From NCBI RefSeq assembly GCF_900451005.1, contig NZ_UGIB01000001.1, positions 558,001 to 622,000 of the forward strand: a DNA stretch of 64,000 nt, read 5' to 3'. The position numbers and the translations under genes were made by a program. A model generated the notes under the pieces. It saw only the letters and a program-made list of their open reading frames with translations, made no database searches and was not told the DNA's origin. The stretch comes from Helicobacter fennelliae (lineage in GTDB: Bacteria; Campylobacterota; Campylobacteria; Campylobacterales; Helicobacteraceae). Positions 1 to 10,898 of this stretch are shown here, piece by piece. Within the stretch, counting starts at the first letter, position 1, and every line of letters starts with the position of its first letter.

Positions 1-899
1 GTCGGTGATTTTGCGGGCATTGGCTGCATGGTGAATTCTTGCGGAGAATGCGAGGCGTGCAAAAGGAGCGAGGAGCAGTTTTGCCAAAACGCCAAAACCG
101 TCTTTACTTATAATAGCAAAGATGTCTTCCACGGCGACATAAACACCTATGGCGGCTATTCAAACAATTATGTTCTCAGCGAAGATTTTGCGCTAAAAGT
201 GCCCAAAAATGCCGACATCGCCAAAGTCGCCCTGCTTTTGTGCGCTGGCATCACCACTTACAGCCCGATAATGTATAGCAAGGTAAAAAGAGGGCAAAAA
301 GTCGCCGTAGCGGGCGTGGGCGGGCTAGGGCACATGGCGTTAAAATACATGGTAGCCCTTGGCGCAGAAGTTACTTGCTTTGACATAGTCGATAAAAAAG
401 TTCTGTGCTAAAGCTCGGCGCAAAGGAGTTTATAGACGCCAAAGACAGCGCAAAAATGGCAAGCATTAAAGACAGATTTGACTTCATCATCAGCACCATT
501 CCCTACCATTACGATATAAATATGTATCAAAAAATGCTTAAAATGCACGGCGAAATGGCAATAGTGGGCTTGCCCGCAAATAAGGACAATCCAAGCTTTA
601 ATGCCAATGCCTTTATTTGGAATTTTAGGCGCAAGATTTACAGCTCGCTTATTGGCGGGATAAAAGAAACGCAAGAAATGCTAGATTTTAGCGTGAAAAA
701 TAATATCTATCCAGAAGTGGAGATGATGGCCATAGACGCGCTAGATTCTGCTTATCAAAAGGTGGCAAGAGGTGAGGCGAAATTTCGCTATGTCATTGAT
801 ATGAAAACCTTAAAATCTAAAATTTTAATTAAGGATTGTCTTTTGCGCGCTTTTGCAGGAGTTTGCAAAAATGAGGACTGCGGCAGGTTTCTTACCTAG
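1..899 (+). pseudogene. Zinc-dependent alcohol dehydrogenase (YahK/cinnamyl type), 5'-truncated by window, frameshifted
   Basis: This is the body of a medium-chain zinc alcohol dehydrogenase that would reduce aldehydes with NAD(P)H in the cytoplasm. The first frame (to 411) shows the structural-zinc cysteines CGECEACKRSEEQFC and the Rossmann motif GVGGLGHMALKY. The second frame (from about 405) continues KLGAKEFIDAK through to FRYVIDMKTLK. The frames meet next to a run of six A at 394-399, so one base appears lost there. The true start lies before the window. The last 25 or so residues after DMKTLK look like read-through past the usual family end. Family assignment is firm. Whether the frameshift is biological or a sequencing artefact is not decidable here. 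Confidence 0.85.
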
Positions 900-970
900 C
901 CTTGCCTTATTTTTCCTGCACAACCTGCAAAATCATCGCAAAAATACTTCGCCTTAATAGTGACTTAAGT

Positions 971-1005
971 CGTCATTGCGAGCGCGTCAGCGCGTGGCAA
1001 TCCAC
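971..1005. repeat. Palindromic REP-like element, copy 1
   Basis: GTCATTGCGAG and GTGGCAATCCA flank a GC-rich centre and can form a hairpin through ATTGC/GCAAT. A second copy with a different loop is at 13,013-13,047. Both lie between a gene end and a 19-bp-spacer promoter. Confidence 0.7.
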
Positions 1006-1038
1006 AAGCAAATTTTTCAAAAGTTTTACATTAGCCCC

Positions 1039-1069
1039 TTGACAAACACTAGGTGTAAGGCTTTATAAT
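1039..1069 (+). promoter_or_regulatory. MerR-type 19-bp-spacer promoter, site A
   Basis: The -35 TTGACA (1039-1044) and -10 TATAAT (1064-1069) are separated by 19 bp. The spacer carries the dyad ACAC-TAG-GTGT at 1046-1056. Long spacers with a dyad just after the -35 box are the hallmark of MerR-family activated promoters. The site lies 44 bp upstream of the leader ATG at 1113 and probably serves the run of genes to 4680. Confidence 0.8.
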
Positions 1070-1112
1070 ACGCTTTTTATGTCAAGATTTTTCACAACAA
1101 AGGAGGGCAAGC

Positions 1113-2049
1113 ATGCCACACAAAGCACAAAAACGCAGGGAGTTTTCAAGACTTCGGCGAAAATCGCAAGCTTTAGCCTGCTAGCAAGCCCGCTCATTCT
1201 AGCAGAAGCCAGCGCACAAGATTCTAAATGCGCTTCACACGCAGCCAACACCAAAGGAGCAAGCATGCCACAAAACAGCCCAAATAGCTTATTTGACACG
1301 CAAGATTTTCACGCACTCACCCAAAGCGACCCTGAATTCATCGCCAATATGCGCTATTTTGTAGAATCTGAAGTAGCGCAAGCTAGCAGCCACATTGATT
1401 CACCCACAAGGGCAAAGATAAGCCTAGCAGCCACACTTGGCGCGCAAAGCACAAGCCTTTTTAGCGCGCTTTTAGATTCCATGCTTATTGCAGAATCTAG
1501 CCAAAAAGACGCACAAAATACGCCACACATCACCCCCATAGAAACAAAAGAGATAATCTACCAAGCCACGCACTACATCGGGCTAGTAAAAAGCCTAGAG
1601 TTTCTTAAGCTTTGCAATGCGATTTTTAAAGCAAAAGGCATAAAGCTACCCTTAGAATCGCAGGGCAAAATCACGCGATAAGAGAGGCAAGAAAAAGGAT
1701 TGGAATCTCAACGCGCGATTTTTGGCGAAGCCATAGACAAGGGCAATGCCACCGTGCCAAAAGATGTGCAGCATATCCGCAGATTTTTAAGCGCAAATTG
1801 CTTTGGGGATTATTACACGCGAGGCGGGCTTGATTTGGAAATGCGCGAGTTGCTTACGCTTGTCTTTTTAGTCTCGCTTGGCGGGGCAGATTCTCAAGTC
1901 AAGTCGCACATTCAGGGTAATCTTAATATGGGCAAAACGCGCGCATTTTTGATAGAGACATTCAGCGCGATTTTGCCATTCATCGGCTACCCTAGGACGC
2001 TAAACGCGTTGAGTGCGCTAGATTCTCTAACTCTAAATAAGGAAGCAAA

Positions 2050-2053
<4 letters not shown>
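1113..2053 (+). pseudogene. Tat-leader carboxymuconolactone decarboxylase/AhpD-like protein, broken
   Basis: The protein has two carboxymuconolactone-decarboxylase-like segments. The second, LDLEMRELLTLVFLVSLGG, is typical of the fold. Such proteins are often peroxidase- or quinone-linked; the function here is unknown. The likely start is ATG 1113 behind AAAGGAGG, giving a twin-arginine leader (KRREF). The leader then loses frame by one base near 1147, where KTSAKIASFSLLA resumes in the next frame. A second Shine-Dalgarno and ATG at 1265 could start the mature part. An in-frame TAA at 1679-1681 splits the two halves, and the frame continues unbroken to 2053. It heads a likely operon behind promoter A. 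Confidence 0.75.
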
Positions 2054-3673
<1,620 letters not shown>

Positions 3674-3749
3674 GGAGTTTGAAATACAAAAATTTTGTTT
3701 GATTGCGCTAAGTTTTTTAAGCCTTATGGGCTTTGTAAAAGGAGAAAAT

Positions 3750-4106
3750 ATGCAGATTATTATGAATGTTAAAGGTGCGGAATTTGTGCTAGAGCTAGAG
3801 GACAACATCGCTACGCGCGATTTTTTAACGCTTTTACCGCTAAGTTTAGAATTTAGCGATTATGTGGGCAAAGAAAAGATTGCGCCAAAATTGCCAAAAA
3901 AGCTAAACACGGCAGGGCTAAATGGATATACACCCAGTGTTGGAGATTTCTTTTATTTTAGCCCGTTGGGCAATCTTGGAATCTTTTATGAAAAGCAACC
4001 CTTTCATAGCGGGCTAGTCAAACTCGGCAAGCTAGATTCTAAAGCCCTAGCGATAATCAAGGCACAAGATTCTAATTTTGTGATTGAGTTTAAACAAATA
4101 AATTAA
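3750..4106 (+). CDS. Cyclophilin-like fold protein
   Basis: A 118-residue protein beginning [19 protein letters not shown] with the later segment [21 protein letters not shown]. These are typical of the small cyclophilin-like (Cyclophil_like) family of unknown function, often found beside flavodoxins and aldo/keto reductases. I chose ATG 3750 because AAAAGGAG lies directly upstream. The same frame extends back through a hydrophobic stretch (CLIALSFLSLMGFVKG) that looks like a Sec signal peptide without a good start codon. A secreted form may once have existed. No lesions are seen in the core. Confidence 0.75.
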   Translation: MQIIMNVKGAEFVLELEDNIATRDFLTLLPLSLEFSDYVGKEKIAPKLPKKLNTAGLNGYTPSVGDFFYFSPLGNLGIFYEKQPFHSGLVKLGKLDSKALAIIKAQDSNFVIEFKQIN

Positions 4107-4119
4107 AAAAGGAGCAAAA

Positions 4120-4680
4120 ATGAATATTTTTGAAAAAGACTTAAGCGGGCAGCCTGTAAGCCCACAAGATGAGGGCTTTACGCAGATTCTAGAGATTATT
4201 GAAAATGCGCAAAAAATCACCGCACATTTAAATAACACACATCACAGCAAAGAGCAGGTGCGCGCCATTTTTAGCGAGCTTATCGGCAGGGAAGTGCATA
4301 GCAGTTGCTGGATTATGCCGCCTTTTTACACAGATTTTGGGCGCAATATTATTTTAGGCAAAAATGTCTTTATCAACCATTGCTGCACTTTTATGGACAG
4401 AGGCGGGATAACCATCGGTGATGGCGCATTCATCGGTCCCAAAGTCAGCCTTATTACGATAAATCACGACATAAATCCCCACAATCGCGAGACTACAATT
4501 TACAAATCCATAGTGTTAGAATCTCGCGTGTGGATTGGCGCAAATGCGGTGATTTTACCCGGTGTGAAAATTGGCGAAAACTCCATTATCGCCGCGGGTA
4601 GCGTGGCAACAAAAGATGTGCCAGCCAATGTAATAGTGGGCGGGAATCCAGCGAAGATTCTAAAACGTATACAGCCTTAA
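4120..4680 (+). CDS. Sugar O-acetyltransferase (maltose/galactoside acetyltransferase-like)
   Basis: Residues 1-60 are helical. Left-handed beta-helix hexapeptide repeats follow: [46 protein letters not shown]. The segment [15 protein letters not shown] contains the catalytic His of the LacA/Maa group. The length (186 residues) is normal for this family, which transfers acetyl from acetyl-CoA to a sugar hydroxyl in the cytoplasm. The start has AAAGGAG at good spacing and lies 13 bp after the cyclophilin-like gene, so it is probably the last gene of the operon behind promoter A. It looks intact. Confidence 0.9.
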   Translation: MNIFEKDLSGQPVSPQDEGFTQILEIIENAQKITAHLNNTHHSKEQVRAIFSELIGREVHSSCWIMPPFYTDFGRNIILGKNVFINHCCTFMDRGGITIGDGAFIGPKVSLITINHDINPHNRETTIYKSIVLESRVWIGANAVILPGVKIGENSIIAAGSVATKDVPANVIVGGNPAKILKRIQP

Positions 4681-4780
4681 GGACTAAAGCGCGGGGGTTA
4701 GATAAAAATACTAAGACAAAAAGATAATATAAAAACGCGCAGATTCTCAAAAGTTTTATATTAATTTTAGCCCGATACCC

Positions 4781-4811
4781 TTGACAAACACTAGGTATAA
4801 GGCTTTATAAT
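4781..4811 (+). promoter_or_regulatory. MerR-type 19-bp-spacer promoter, site B (orphan)
   Basis: TTGACA (4781-4786) and TATAAT (4806-4811) are again 19 bp apart, with ACACTAGGTAT in the spacer. About 30 bp upstream, AAAGTTTTATATTAATTTTAG is shared with site C. No plus-strand gene follows. The convergent methylase gene ends at 4903, so the original target appears lost, possibly when the restriction-modification operon arrived. Confidence 0.75.
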
Positions 4812-4902
4812 ATAGCTTTTATTTTAAAAACAAAGCCCTAATAAAGTTAGCATTGCTAAGAGATCTGAGATGGCAGATTGTGTTAAACAATAATACAAAA
4901 CG

Positions 4903-5997
4903 CTAAAAAACCTCACACACAAAAATCAGCTCTTTATGCTCTTTAAAATCAGTCTTTCCACTACTAAAAGCCTTAAAAGGAAATTCATAAAGAGTGGTTT
5001 TGCCTTTGCTTTGAAGTAGGCTTTTGATTTGCTCTAGGCCCATTCTTGTATTGCTTCTTGCATTGGCTGAATTTGTATTATTATAAGTGATAACTAAAAG
5101 CCTACTAAAACTTGAAAGGGTGGTTATTAAATCCTTAAAAGCCTCAAAGGCTTGAGCTTTACAATACGCACTTAAATTACTTGGCTTTGGCTTTAAGGCT
5201 ACTCCGCTTAAAATGGGCTTATTATTAAGGCTTAAAGTTTCAAGCAAGTGATAAAAGCGTGAATACTGCCTTGAATTATAAGGCGGGTCTATAAAAACAA
5301 GGTCTAGCTTTTTAGCTTGCTTTTTAAAATCTAGAGCAAGTTTTTTAGCCAAAACATTGCTATCAGCTCTAAAAATTTCTATATTTTTATGCGTGATGAT
5401 TGGCTGTATAAGCTTAAAGCTAAAGCTATCTTTTAGGCTTACATTTTTGCGGTAAGCATCATAATGTCCCACGGTGTTAGCAATTCTGTCGCTACTATAT
5501 ATAAGGCTTGCTAGAAGTATATAAAATTCTTTTTCATTAAGGACTTTAACACTTAAAAGCTTATCTAAATGCTCTCTAATATGCCCTATGACAAGGCTAT
5601 CATTAAATGAAAAAAACTTACCTGCAAAATGCCTAGAATAATAATTTGCTTTTATATGTTGAGGCTTTAAATTTTGATAGCTTTGGGCTAAATCTTGTAA
5701 TTTTTGCCAATCAAAGCTTTCTTTTGCAAAAAAAGCCTGATAAATAGCAAAATTTGAATGCAAAAAATCATTGATATAAAAATGCCTAAAACAAGGCTCA
5801 TTCATCAAGGCTTCACTTACCACGCCTGTGCCAGCAAAGACATCAAAAAAACTTAGATTTTCTTTTGGGCTTGGCAAATGCGTGTTTATCACTTCTTTGA
5901 TTTGAGTTAAAAGCTTAGTTTTAGCCCCTGTATAGCGACGGGAGGAGAGTTTGAAAGACTCATAAGGAGTTAATAAAAGATTTGACTTCGCTGTCAT
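4903..5997 (-). CDS. D12-class DNA adenine methyltransferase (second methylase of type IIS system)
   Basis: An N6-adenine methyltransferase of the Dam/D12 class. The order is motif X region RRYTGAKTKLL, the AdoMet-binding motif FFDVFAGTGVV, and catalytic motif IV DPPYNSRQYSRFY. Start ATG 5997 is preferred over the ATG at 6018 because GGAG-like signal and family alignment fit; both overlap the end of the endonuclease gene. It is the third gene of a minus-strand operon with the endonuclease and another D12 methylase. Asymmetric type IIS sites need one methylase per strand, which explains the pair. The strongly AT-rich composition compared with the flanks suggests horizontal transfer. Confidence 0.88.
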   Translation of the reverse strand: MTAKSNLLLTPYESFKLSSRRYTGAKTKLLTQIKEVINTHLPSPKENLSFFDVFAGTGVVSEALMNEPCFRHFYINDFLHSNFAIYQAFFAKESFDWQKLQDLAQSYQNLKPQHIKANYYSRHFAGKFFSFNDSLVIGHIREHLDKLLSVKVLNEKEFYILLASLIYSSDRIANTVGHYDAYRKNVSLKDSFSFKLIQPIITHKNIEIFRADSNVLAKKLALDFKKQAKKLDLVFIDPPYNSRQYSRFYHLLETLSLNNKPILSGVALKPKPSNLSAYCKAQAFEAFKDLITTLSSFSRLLVITYNNTNSANARSNTRMGLEQIKSLLQSKGKTTLYEFPFKAFSSGKTDFKEHKELIFVCEVF

Positions 5998-7831
5998 ACC
6001 ACTTACTCCCCCAATCATTCTTGCTTTGGAATAATTTTTGAAAAGATAAAACTAAGTCTTTGTAAGCTACATTTGATTCTAAAAGCAATATCAAATCCTG
6101 CGTGCTTAAAGGCAATATATTCATACCTCTAACAAATCCTGAAGTATCTTCAAAATAAGTATATATCCTAGCTCTAAAATCATTGAGCACATTTTTATCT
6201 AAATACGGAGCGATAAAAATACCAAAGGATTCTTTTTGAAAGCTTGCATCTAGGCTTAAAAGCATATTGCCTAAATGCCTTGAGATGCTTTCCATTTCCG
6301 CTCTTCTTTGATTTGTTTTCTCAGTTAAAGTCGCTTCTATCATTACATTATGAGTTTTATACGCAAATACAAAATCAGCCTCACCTCCTATGGTGTGACT
6401 TTTTGGTAAAAGTTTAGAATCAAGACTAAGCTTGGCATCTAAAATACGCTCCAATTTACACTCATCAAAATAATACCAAGCAAGAGCAATAACATATTCA
6501 AAAATAGTAGGAATGCTTGCTTCAGTCGTGGTAAGCTCGCTTATTGTTTCGTCATTTTTTCTATCGCTAAAAAGCCTTAAAAGCTCTATAACTCTTTCTT
6601 TTTGGAATTTAGAATCTATAAGAGCTTGGAGTTTTTGTTTATCAAGCTTTCTTTTATATTCTTTTAAATCCTCTGCTTTTGTGATATTATAGGCTTTAAA
6701 AAAGTCTAAGAATTCTTTATCATTAAAATATTCACTTAAAAGTCCTTGCGAAATTTCACTTGTAGCGATTTTTACCAAAAGTTCTTTATAACAAGAATGG
6801 GCTATAATCATCTTAAATATAGGCTCTAAGCTTATTTTATTATTAGAAAAATCAAATATACCTGTAAGATTTAAATATCTTCGGTTTAAGTCATAATAAT
6901 CGCTTAAGTTAGCCAAAATTCTAGTATTGTATATAAGGGTATAAAATCTTATGCCAAAGTCTTTTAAATTTCCTTCGGTGATAAAAGTAGCAAGCTCTTT
7001 AAGCCTTTGTTCTTTTTTAGAGCTTTTAAAAAAAGACTTCAAATAAAGCTTTTTAAAATCCAAAAATTCTATTTTGCAAGAAGGAGAAAGCAAATTTTCT
7101 AAAAGCTTTAAGTCTTTACTATCTCTATATTTTAAAAAAACTTGCTCTAAGGTAGCAATAATGCTTTTTGCTGTTTTATCTCCTTTTGCAGTTCTAAAAT
7201 ACTCAATTTTCAAGCTTTTAGTTTCTAGATCACTAAGCAAAAGTTCTAAATTTTGCTCATCTATAAAATATGATAAGATTTTTTGCTCTTTTATAGCCTG
7301 TATAAATTCCTTAGTATTTGTAAAATTATTAACAAGAGGTAGAAATTTAAAAATTTCAAGGCTTAACTCCCCTTTAAATTCCTTAAAAACTTCTAAATAT
7401 TTATACAATAAATCTTTAGACTTAGAAAAATTCAAAGTAGCTTTAAGAAAAAATAAAGAAATCAAGTCAATTTGCAAAAAGTCATTAGTGATTTTATAAG
7501 CCTCATTTTGCAGAAGTTTTAAAAGCTCATAACCGCTAGCTGTGATAAGTTTTTCTTTTCTTTTGATGAAATTATAATCTTCAAGTGGGGCTGATTTTAC
7601 TCTTGCATCCTTAGTGCCAAGCTGGGCTGTTTTATTCTTATTTTCTAAAAGTTTATGCCTTTGCAAAAGTTCTAAATAGCGAAGTTGAAGCTCTGAATCA
7701 TTGCTCCAAATATCTTTTTCATTAGCATTTGAAAAAAGTTCTTCAAATAAAATAAGCTGACTTTCAAAATTATAAAGTAAATTTTTAACTCTTAAGCTTG
7801 TATTGCCAAAATAATCATATCTAACTTCCAT
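5960..7831 (-). CDS. AlwI/MlyI-family type IIS restriction endonuclease
   Basis: A 623-residue protein between two D12 methylases. Most of the length is helical and unrecognised. The C-terminal part has GGEADFVFAYKTHNVMIEAT followed by LTEKTNQRRAEMESISRHLG. This resembles the catalytic region of the AlwI family (AlwI, PleI, MlyI and related nickases), with D and E as likely metal ligands. Members cut GGATC or GAGTC a few bases downstream; which site applies cannot be read from the sequence. The start overlaps the upstream methylase stop by 11 bp and the end overlaps the next methylase, so expression is coupled. It appears intact. Confidence 0.75.
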   Translation of the reverse strand: MEVRYDYFGNTSLRVKNLLYNFESQLILFEELFSNANEKDIWSNDSELQLRYLELLQRHKLLENKNKTAQLGTKDARVKSAPLEDYNFIKRKEKLITASGYELLKLLQNEAYKITNDFLQIDLISLFFLKATLNFSKSKDLLYKYLEVFKEFKGELSLEIFKFLPLVNNFTNTKEFIQAIKEQKILSYFIDEQNLELLLSDLETKSLKIEYFRTAKGDKTAKSIIATLEQVFLKYRDSKDLKLLENLLSPSCKIEFLDFKKLYLKSFFKSSKKEQRLKELATFITEGNLKDFGIRFYTLIYNTRILANLSDYYDLNRRYLNLTGIFDFSNNKISLEPIFKMIIAHSCYKELLVKIATSEISQGLLSEYFNDKEFLDFFKAYNITKAEDLKEYKRKLDKQKLQALIDSKFQKERVIELLRLFSDRKNDETISELTTTEASIPTIFEYVIALAWYYFDECKLERILDAKLSLDSKLLPKSHTIGGEADFVFAYKTHNVMIEATLTEKTNQRRAEMESISRHLGNMLLSLDASFQKESFGIFIAPYLDKNVLNDFRARIYTYFEDTSGFVRGMNILPLSTQDLILLLESNVAYKDLVLSFQKLFQSKNDWGSKWYDSEVKSFINSL

Positions 7832-8771
7832 AATTCACCACCAAAACTTCCCTGCTTTCTAGCCTTTTGCTTTGATAATTGCAATTTTTATAGCTTTTGT
7901 TTAAAAAATGCACTTTAAAGCAAGGATTTTCTTTAAGCCAAGTTTGCAAAAGCTTGTGTTCTTTACCTTTGTGAGTAAGCACATTAGAAAGGGCAAATTT
8001 TATGTTTTTACTCTCTAAATTTTGCATAAATTCAAGCAAATCCTTTTCATCTTGTTCGCTCCAAGCCTTGTTTTCATTATAGCTTGCTAAGCATAAAAAA
8101 TAAGGCGGGTCCATATAAATAAAAGCATTTTTATCTAAATTTTCTAGTTTAAAAGTTCTAAAATCCTCGTTTTTAAAGCTGATATTTTTTGATTTTAAAG
8201 CCTGAATAAAGCCTTGAAGTTTAGCCTGCATCTTAGCGTTAAAATCCCTCTTGCCACAAGGCAGGTTAAACTCACCTTTAGCATTAAAGCGGATTTGATT
8301 ATTAAAAGAAAAGATGATTAAAACAAAAAGTTTGAGTATATCTTTATCTTCATTATAGGCTTTTCTTAGGTTTAAAAATCCTTGTTTATTGTAGCTTGAT
8401 AAGCCCTTAGCACTATCACATTTATAAAATTCATAGCCAAATTTGGTGCTATTTGAAAGCTTAAATTCATTTATTAAGACATCAATTTTTTGTTTTATCA
8501 TAGCAAATTCTTCTTTTTGAAAAAGCTTTAAAAGCTCCATTACAACCTTATTTTCATCATTTAAGATGATATTTTGTGCTTGTATATTTACCCCAACATT
8601 ACCTCCCCCACAAAACAAATCCACAAAAGTGCTTATTTGCTTTGGAAAAAGCGGTAAAATTTGACTTAAAAGCGTAAATTTACCCCCTGTGTAATTTAGC
8701 GGACTTTGGATAATATTTTTCCTTGACTCTAAGGTGGGCTGGATGCGATTGTTGTGCCTTGTGTCTTGCAT
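7821..8771 (-). CDS. D12-class DNA adenine methyltransferase (first methylase of type IIS system)
   Basis: A Dam-like N6-adenine methyltransferase: motif X SPLNYTGGKFTLL, AdoMet motif VDLFCGGGNVG, and motif IV YMDPPYFLCLASY. It is first in the operon with the AlwI-like nuclease and a second D12 methylase. The open frame extends to 8939, but the extra residues (before about position 57) look non-family and no good Shine-Dalgarno supports them. I therefore chose ATG 8771. A non-ATG start even closer to motif X, behind AAGGA near 8730, is possible. The gene is intact and AT-rich like its two partners. Confidence 0.85.
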   Translation of the reverse strand: MQDTRHNNRIQPTLESRKNIIQSPLNYTGGKFTLLSQILPLFPKQISTFVDLFCGGGNVGVNIQAQNIILNDENKVVMELLKLFQKEEFAMIKQKIDVLINEFKLSNSTKFGYEFYKCDSAKGLSSYNKQGFLNLRKAYNEDKDILKLFVLIIFSFNNQIRFNAKGEFNLPCGKRDFNAKMQAKLQGFIQALKSKNISFKNEDFRTFKLENLDKNAFIYMDPPYFLCLASYNENKAWSEQDEKDLLEFMQNLESKNIKFALSNVLTHKGKEHKLLQTWLKENPCFKVHFLNKSYKNCNYQSKRLESREVLVVNYGS

Positions 8772-9091
8772 GGTATATTTAGAGCTCGTGAGATTCTTGG
8801 GCATTTCACAATGCCCACCAGAATCCACATAGCTTAATAGCAAATGCGCGACACCGGGCTTCTTTTGTCTCTGAGACTTTCTTTCTTGCCATCTCTCTAC
8901 GTTGAGCCCGTCTCTGGCGTTATCTAGCCCCTTTGGCACTGTTTTTACTCCTTGTGATGCCCAGATTCCTCATTATTTGCCTGTGTTATTTACATCACAT
9001 GATTCTAGTTCAAGGTGCCTTAAAATCTCTTAATGTTCACAAAAAAGCCAAAACTTTACTAAAGTTTTACATTAATTTTAGCCCCAAGCCA

Positions 9092-9122
9092 TTGACAAAC
9101 ACTAGGTGTAATGCTTTATAAT
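9092..9122 (+). promoter_or_regulatory. MerR-type 19-bp-spacer promoter, site C
   Basis: TTGACA (9092-9097) and TATAAT (9117-9122) flank a 19-bp spacer with the dyad ACACTAGGTGT identical to site A. The upstream block AAAGTTTTACATTAATTTTA is also shared with sites A and B. It precedes the Tat-leader aldo/keto reductase unit at 9175. Confidence 0.8.
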
Positions 9123-9174
9123 CGCATTCATAGAATCAAAGCTTAGATTCTACACCTCAACACAAAGGAGAGCA

Positions 9175-9453
9175 ATGGAGCAAGATTCAAAACGCAGGGA
9201 GTTTATCAAAACCTCTACAAAGATTGTGGGCGTGAGCCTCCTAGCAAATACAGCGCTTTTTGCAGAATCAAAAAACGCGCAAAGCACACAAATTTCTAAA
9301 AACACAAAGGAGAAACATGGAATTTCTAATATTAAACACCCTCAATGGTGGCGTAAAAATGCCAATTTTGGGCTATGGCGTCTTTCAAATCGAGCCAAAA
9401 GAGGCTCAAAGATGCGTAGAGGATGCGCTAAGTGTGGGTTATCGCAGCATTGA
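9175..9453 (+). other. Tat leader reading frame upstream of aldo/keto reductase 2
   Basis: ATG 9175 follows AAAGGAGAGCA and encodes a textbook twin-arginine signal (SKRREFIKTSTKIVGVSLLA) ending LFAES. The frame is +1 relative to the reductase and runs on as nonsense to 9453. The reductase has its own Shine-Dalgarno and ATG at 9317. Either the leader was once fused in frame and has shifted, or it now acts only as a short upstream frame. A comparable leader-plus-internal-start layout is in frame at 12,045. Confidence 0.6.
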
Positions 9454-10198
9454 CACAGCGCAAAGCTATTTCAACGAAGCAGAAGTGGGCGCAGCACTCA
9501 CAAACGCGCTAAAAGGCGGGGCAATAAAGCGCGAGGAGCTCTTCATCACCACAAAGCTTTGGATAAGCCACGCCAATGAAAAAGACGTAAACAAAGCCTT
9601 TGAAACTAGCCTTAAAAAGCTAGGGCTTGAGTATTTGGATTTGTATCTAATTCATCAGCCCTATAATGACGTGTATGGCGCGTGGAGGGCGATGAGCAAA
9701 CTCCACAAAGAAGGGCGCATTCGTGCCATTGGCATGAGCAATTTTTACCCCGATAAAATCAGCGATTTTGCACTTTTTAACGAGATAAAGCCAGCGATAA
9801 ATCAAATCGAGCTGCACCCCTTTTACCAAAAAGAATATGAGCAGCAAATAAACGCGGAATTTGGAGTAGCCACGCAGTCTTGGGCGAGCTTTGCGGAAGG
9901 GAAAAATGATATGTTTAATAACCCCGTTTTAAAGCAAATCGCACAAAAGCATGATAAAAGTGTGGCACAAGTCATTTTGCGCTGGCTCACACAAAGGCAA
10001 ATCGTGGTAATTCCAAAGACGACAAAACTAGCACGCATGCAAGAAAATTTCAATGTCTTTGATTTTACGCTCAATTCTACTGATTTAAGCGCGATAAAAA
10101 GCCTTGATACAAATAAGACCTTATTTATCGACCACAGGGATGTTGAGCGCGTAAAATGGCTTGTGGATTACAGCAAGGATTCTAGGTTTAAGGAGTGA
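9317..10198 (+). CDS. Aldo/keto reductase 2 (2,5-diketogluconate reductase type)
   Basis: An intact short-type aldo/keto reductase of 293 residues, an NADPH-dependent carbonyl reductase. The catalytic tetrad is visible: Asp and Tyr in SIDTAQSYFNEAEVG, Lys in FITTKLW, His in LYLIHQPYNDVYGAW. The cofactor region IVVIPKTTKLARMQEN lies near the C-terminus. I chose ATG 9317 because AAAGGAGAAAC precedes it and MEFLILNTLNGGVKMPILGYG matches the family N-terminus. The protein would be cytoplasmic from this start, or exported if the out-of-frame Tat leader at 9175 were restored. The cupin gene follows immediately, so the two are probably one operon under promoter C. Confidence 0.9.
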   Translation: MEFLILNTLNGGVKMPILGYGVFQIEPKEAQRCVEDALSVGYRSIDTAQSYFNEAEVGAALTNALKGGAIKREELFITTKLWISHANEKDVNKAFETSLKKLGLEYLDLYLIHQPYNDVYGAWRAMSKLHKEGRIRAIGMSNFYPDKISDFALFNEIKPAINQIELHPFYQKEYEQQINAEFGVATQSWASFAEGKNDMFNNPVLKQIAQKHDKSVAQVILRWLTQRQIVVIPKTTKLARMQENFNVFDFTLNSTDLSAIKSLDTNKTLFIDHRDVERVKWLVDYSKDSRFKE

Positions 10199-10200
10199 AA

Positions 10201-10785
10201 ATGCAAAACCTGCATCTTATCGCCCTAGCGGGCATTTTTGGGCTAGGCAATATGGGGCTTTTGCACGCGGACTCTGTGGATTCTCAAATCACAGAATCTA
10301 AGGCGCGAGAAGCTAAAACTGCAAAATTGGCAAAATTAAAAGTGAGAGAATTTAGCGCGCAGGAACTGACAAAAGCGGGGAGTTTGGGAAGCTTTACGGG
10401 CGATTCCAAAATCTTTAGCGGTAAAGTCAAAGTGAGCGCGATGTTTAAGGCAAATGCGTGGCGAGCCTTTAGCAGCGGCTTAGTAGAGTTTGACAAAGGT
10501 GCAAGGAGTGCGTGGCACACGCACCCAGCAGGGCAAACTCTAATCGTAACAGAGGGCGAGATACTCACAGGCACGGCTGATGGCAAGGCGTGGCTAGCCA
10601 AAAAGGGTGATGTGATAAGCTGCCCGCCAAATATCAAGCATTTTCACGGCGCAAGCACGGACACAAAAGGCGTGCATATCGCGCTAACGGGTGTCAAAGA
10701 TACACAAAATGTAAAATGGCTTGAGCTTGTAAGCGATGAGGAGTATAAAGAGGCGATGCAAAAAGCGCGGAAAGAGAGCAACTAA
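10201..10785 (+). CDS. Cupin-domain protein with signal peptide
   Basis: A 194-residue protein with a Sec-type N-terminus (LHLIALAGIFGLGNMGLLHA) and a cupin barrel near residues 75-165. The first cupin motif is seen in WHTHPAGQTLIVTEGEILTG and the second in CPPNIKHFHGAS. The His residues fit metal binding. This subgroup is commonly found with aldo/keto reductases and carboxymuconolactone-decarboxylase-like proteins; its substrate is unknown. ATG 10201 has AAGGAG at 6-bp spacing and lies 2 bp after the reductase stop. It looks intact and probably acts in the periplasm. Confidence 0.85.
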   Translation: MQNLHLIALAGIFGLGNMGLLHADSVDSQITESKAREAKTAKLAKLKVREFSAQELTKAGSLGSFTGDSKIFSGKVKVSAMFKANAWRAFSSGLVEFDKGARSAWHTHPAGQTLIVTEGEILTGTADGKAWLAKKGDVISCPPNIKHFHGASTDTKGVHIALTGVKDTQNVKWLELVSDEEYKEAMQKARKESN

Positions 10786-10898
10786 GGGTGCAAACTGCTA
10801 AAGCCCTTGATACTTAAGATTTTGTAAAAACCTTATCATACTATCTACGCTAAACCCAACACAACAAACTTATACGAATTTAATAAAAAAGGAAAAAT

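Noticed and set aside
7074-7499. Plus-strand open frame of 141 codons inside the AlwI-like endonuclease gene
   Set aside because: It is antisense to a long, coherent coding frame, is lysine/serine-rich, and has no ribosome site or family resemblance.
8933-9121. Short plus-strand frame between the first methylase and promoter C
   Set aside because: No ribosome site and it runs through the promoter; better explained as intergenic DNA.
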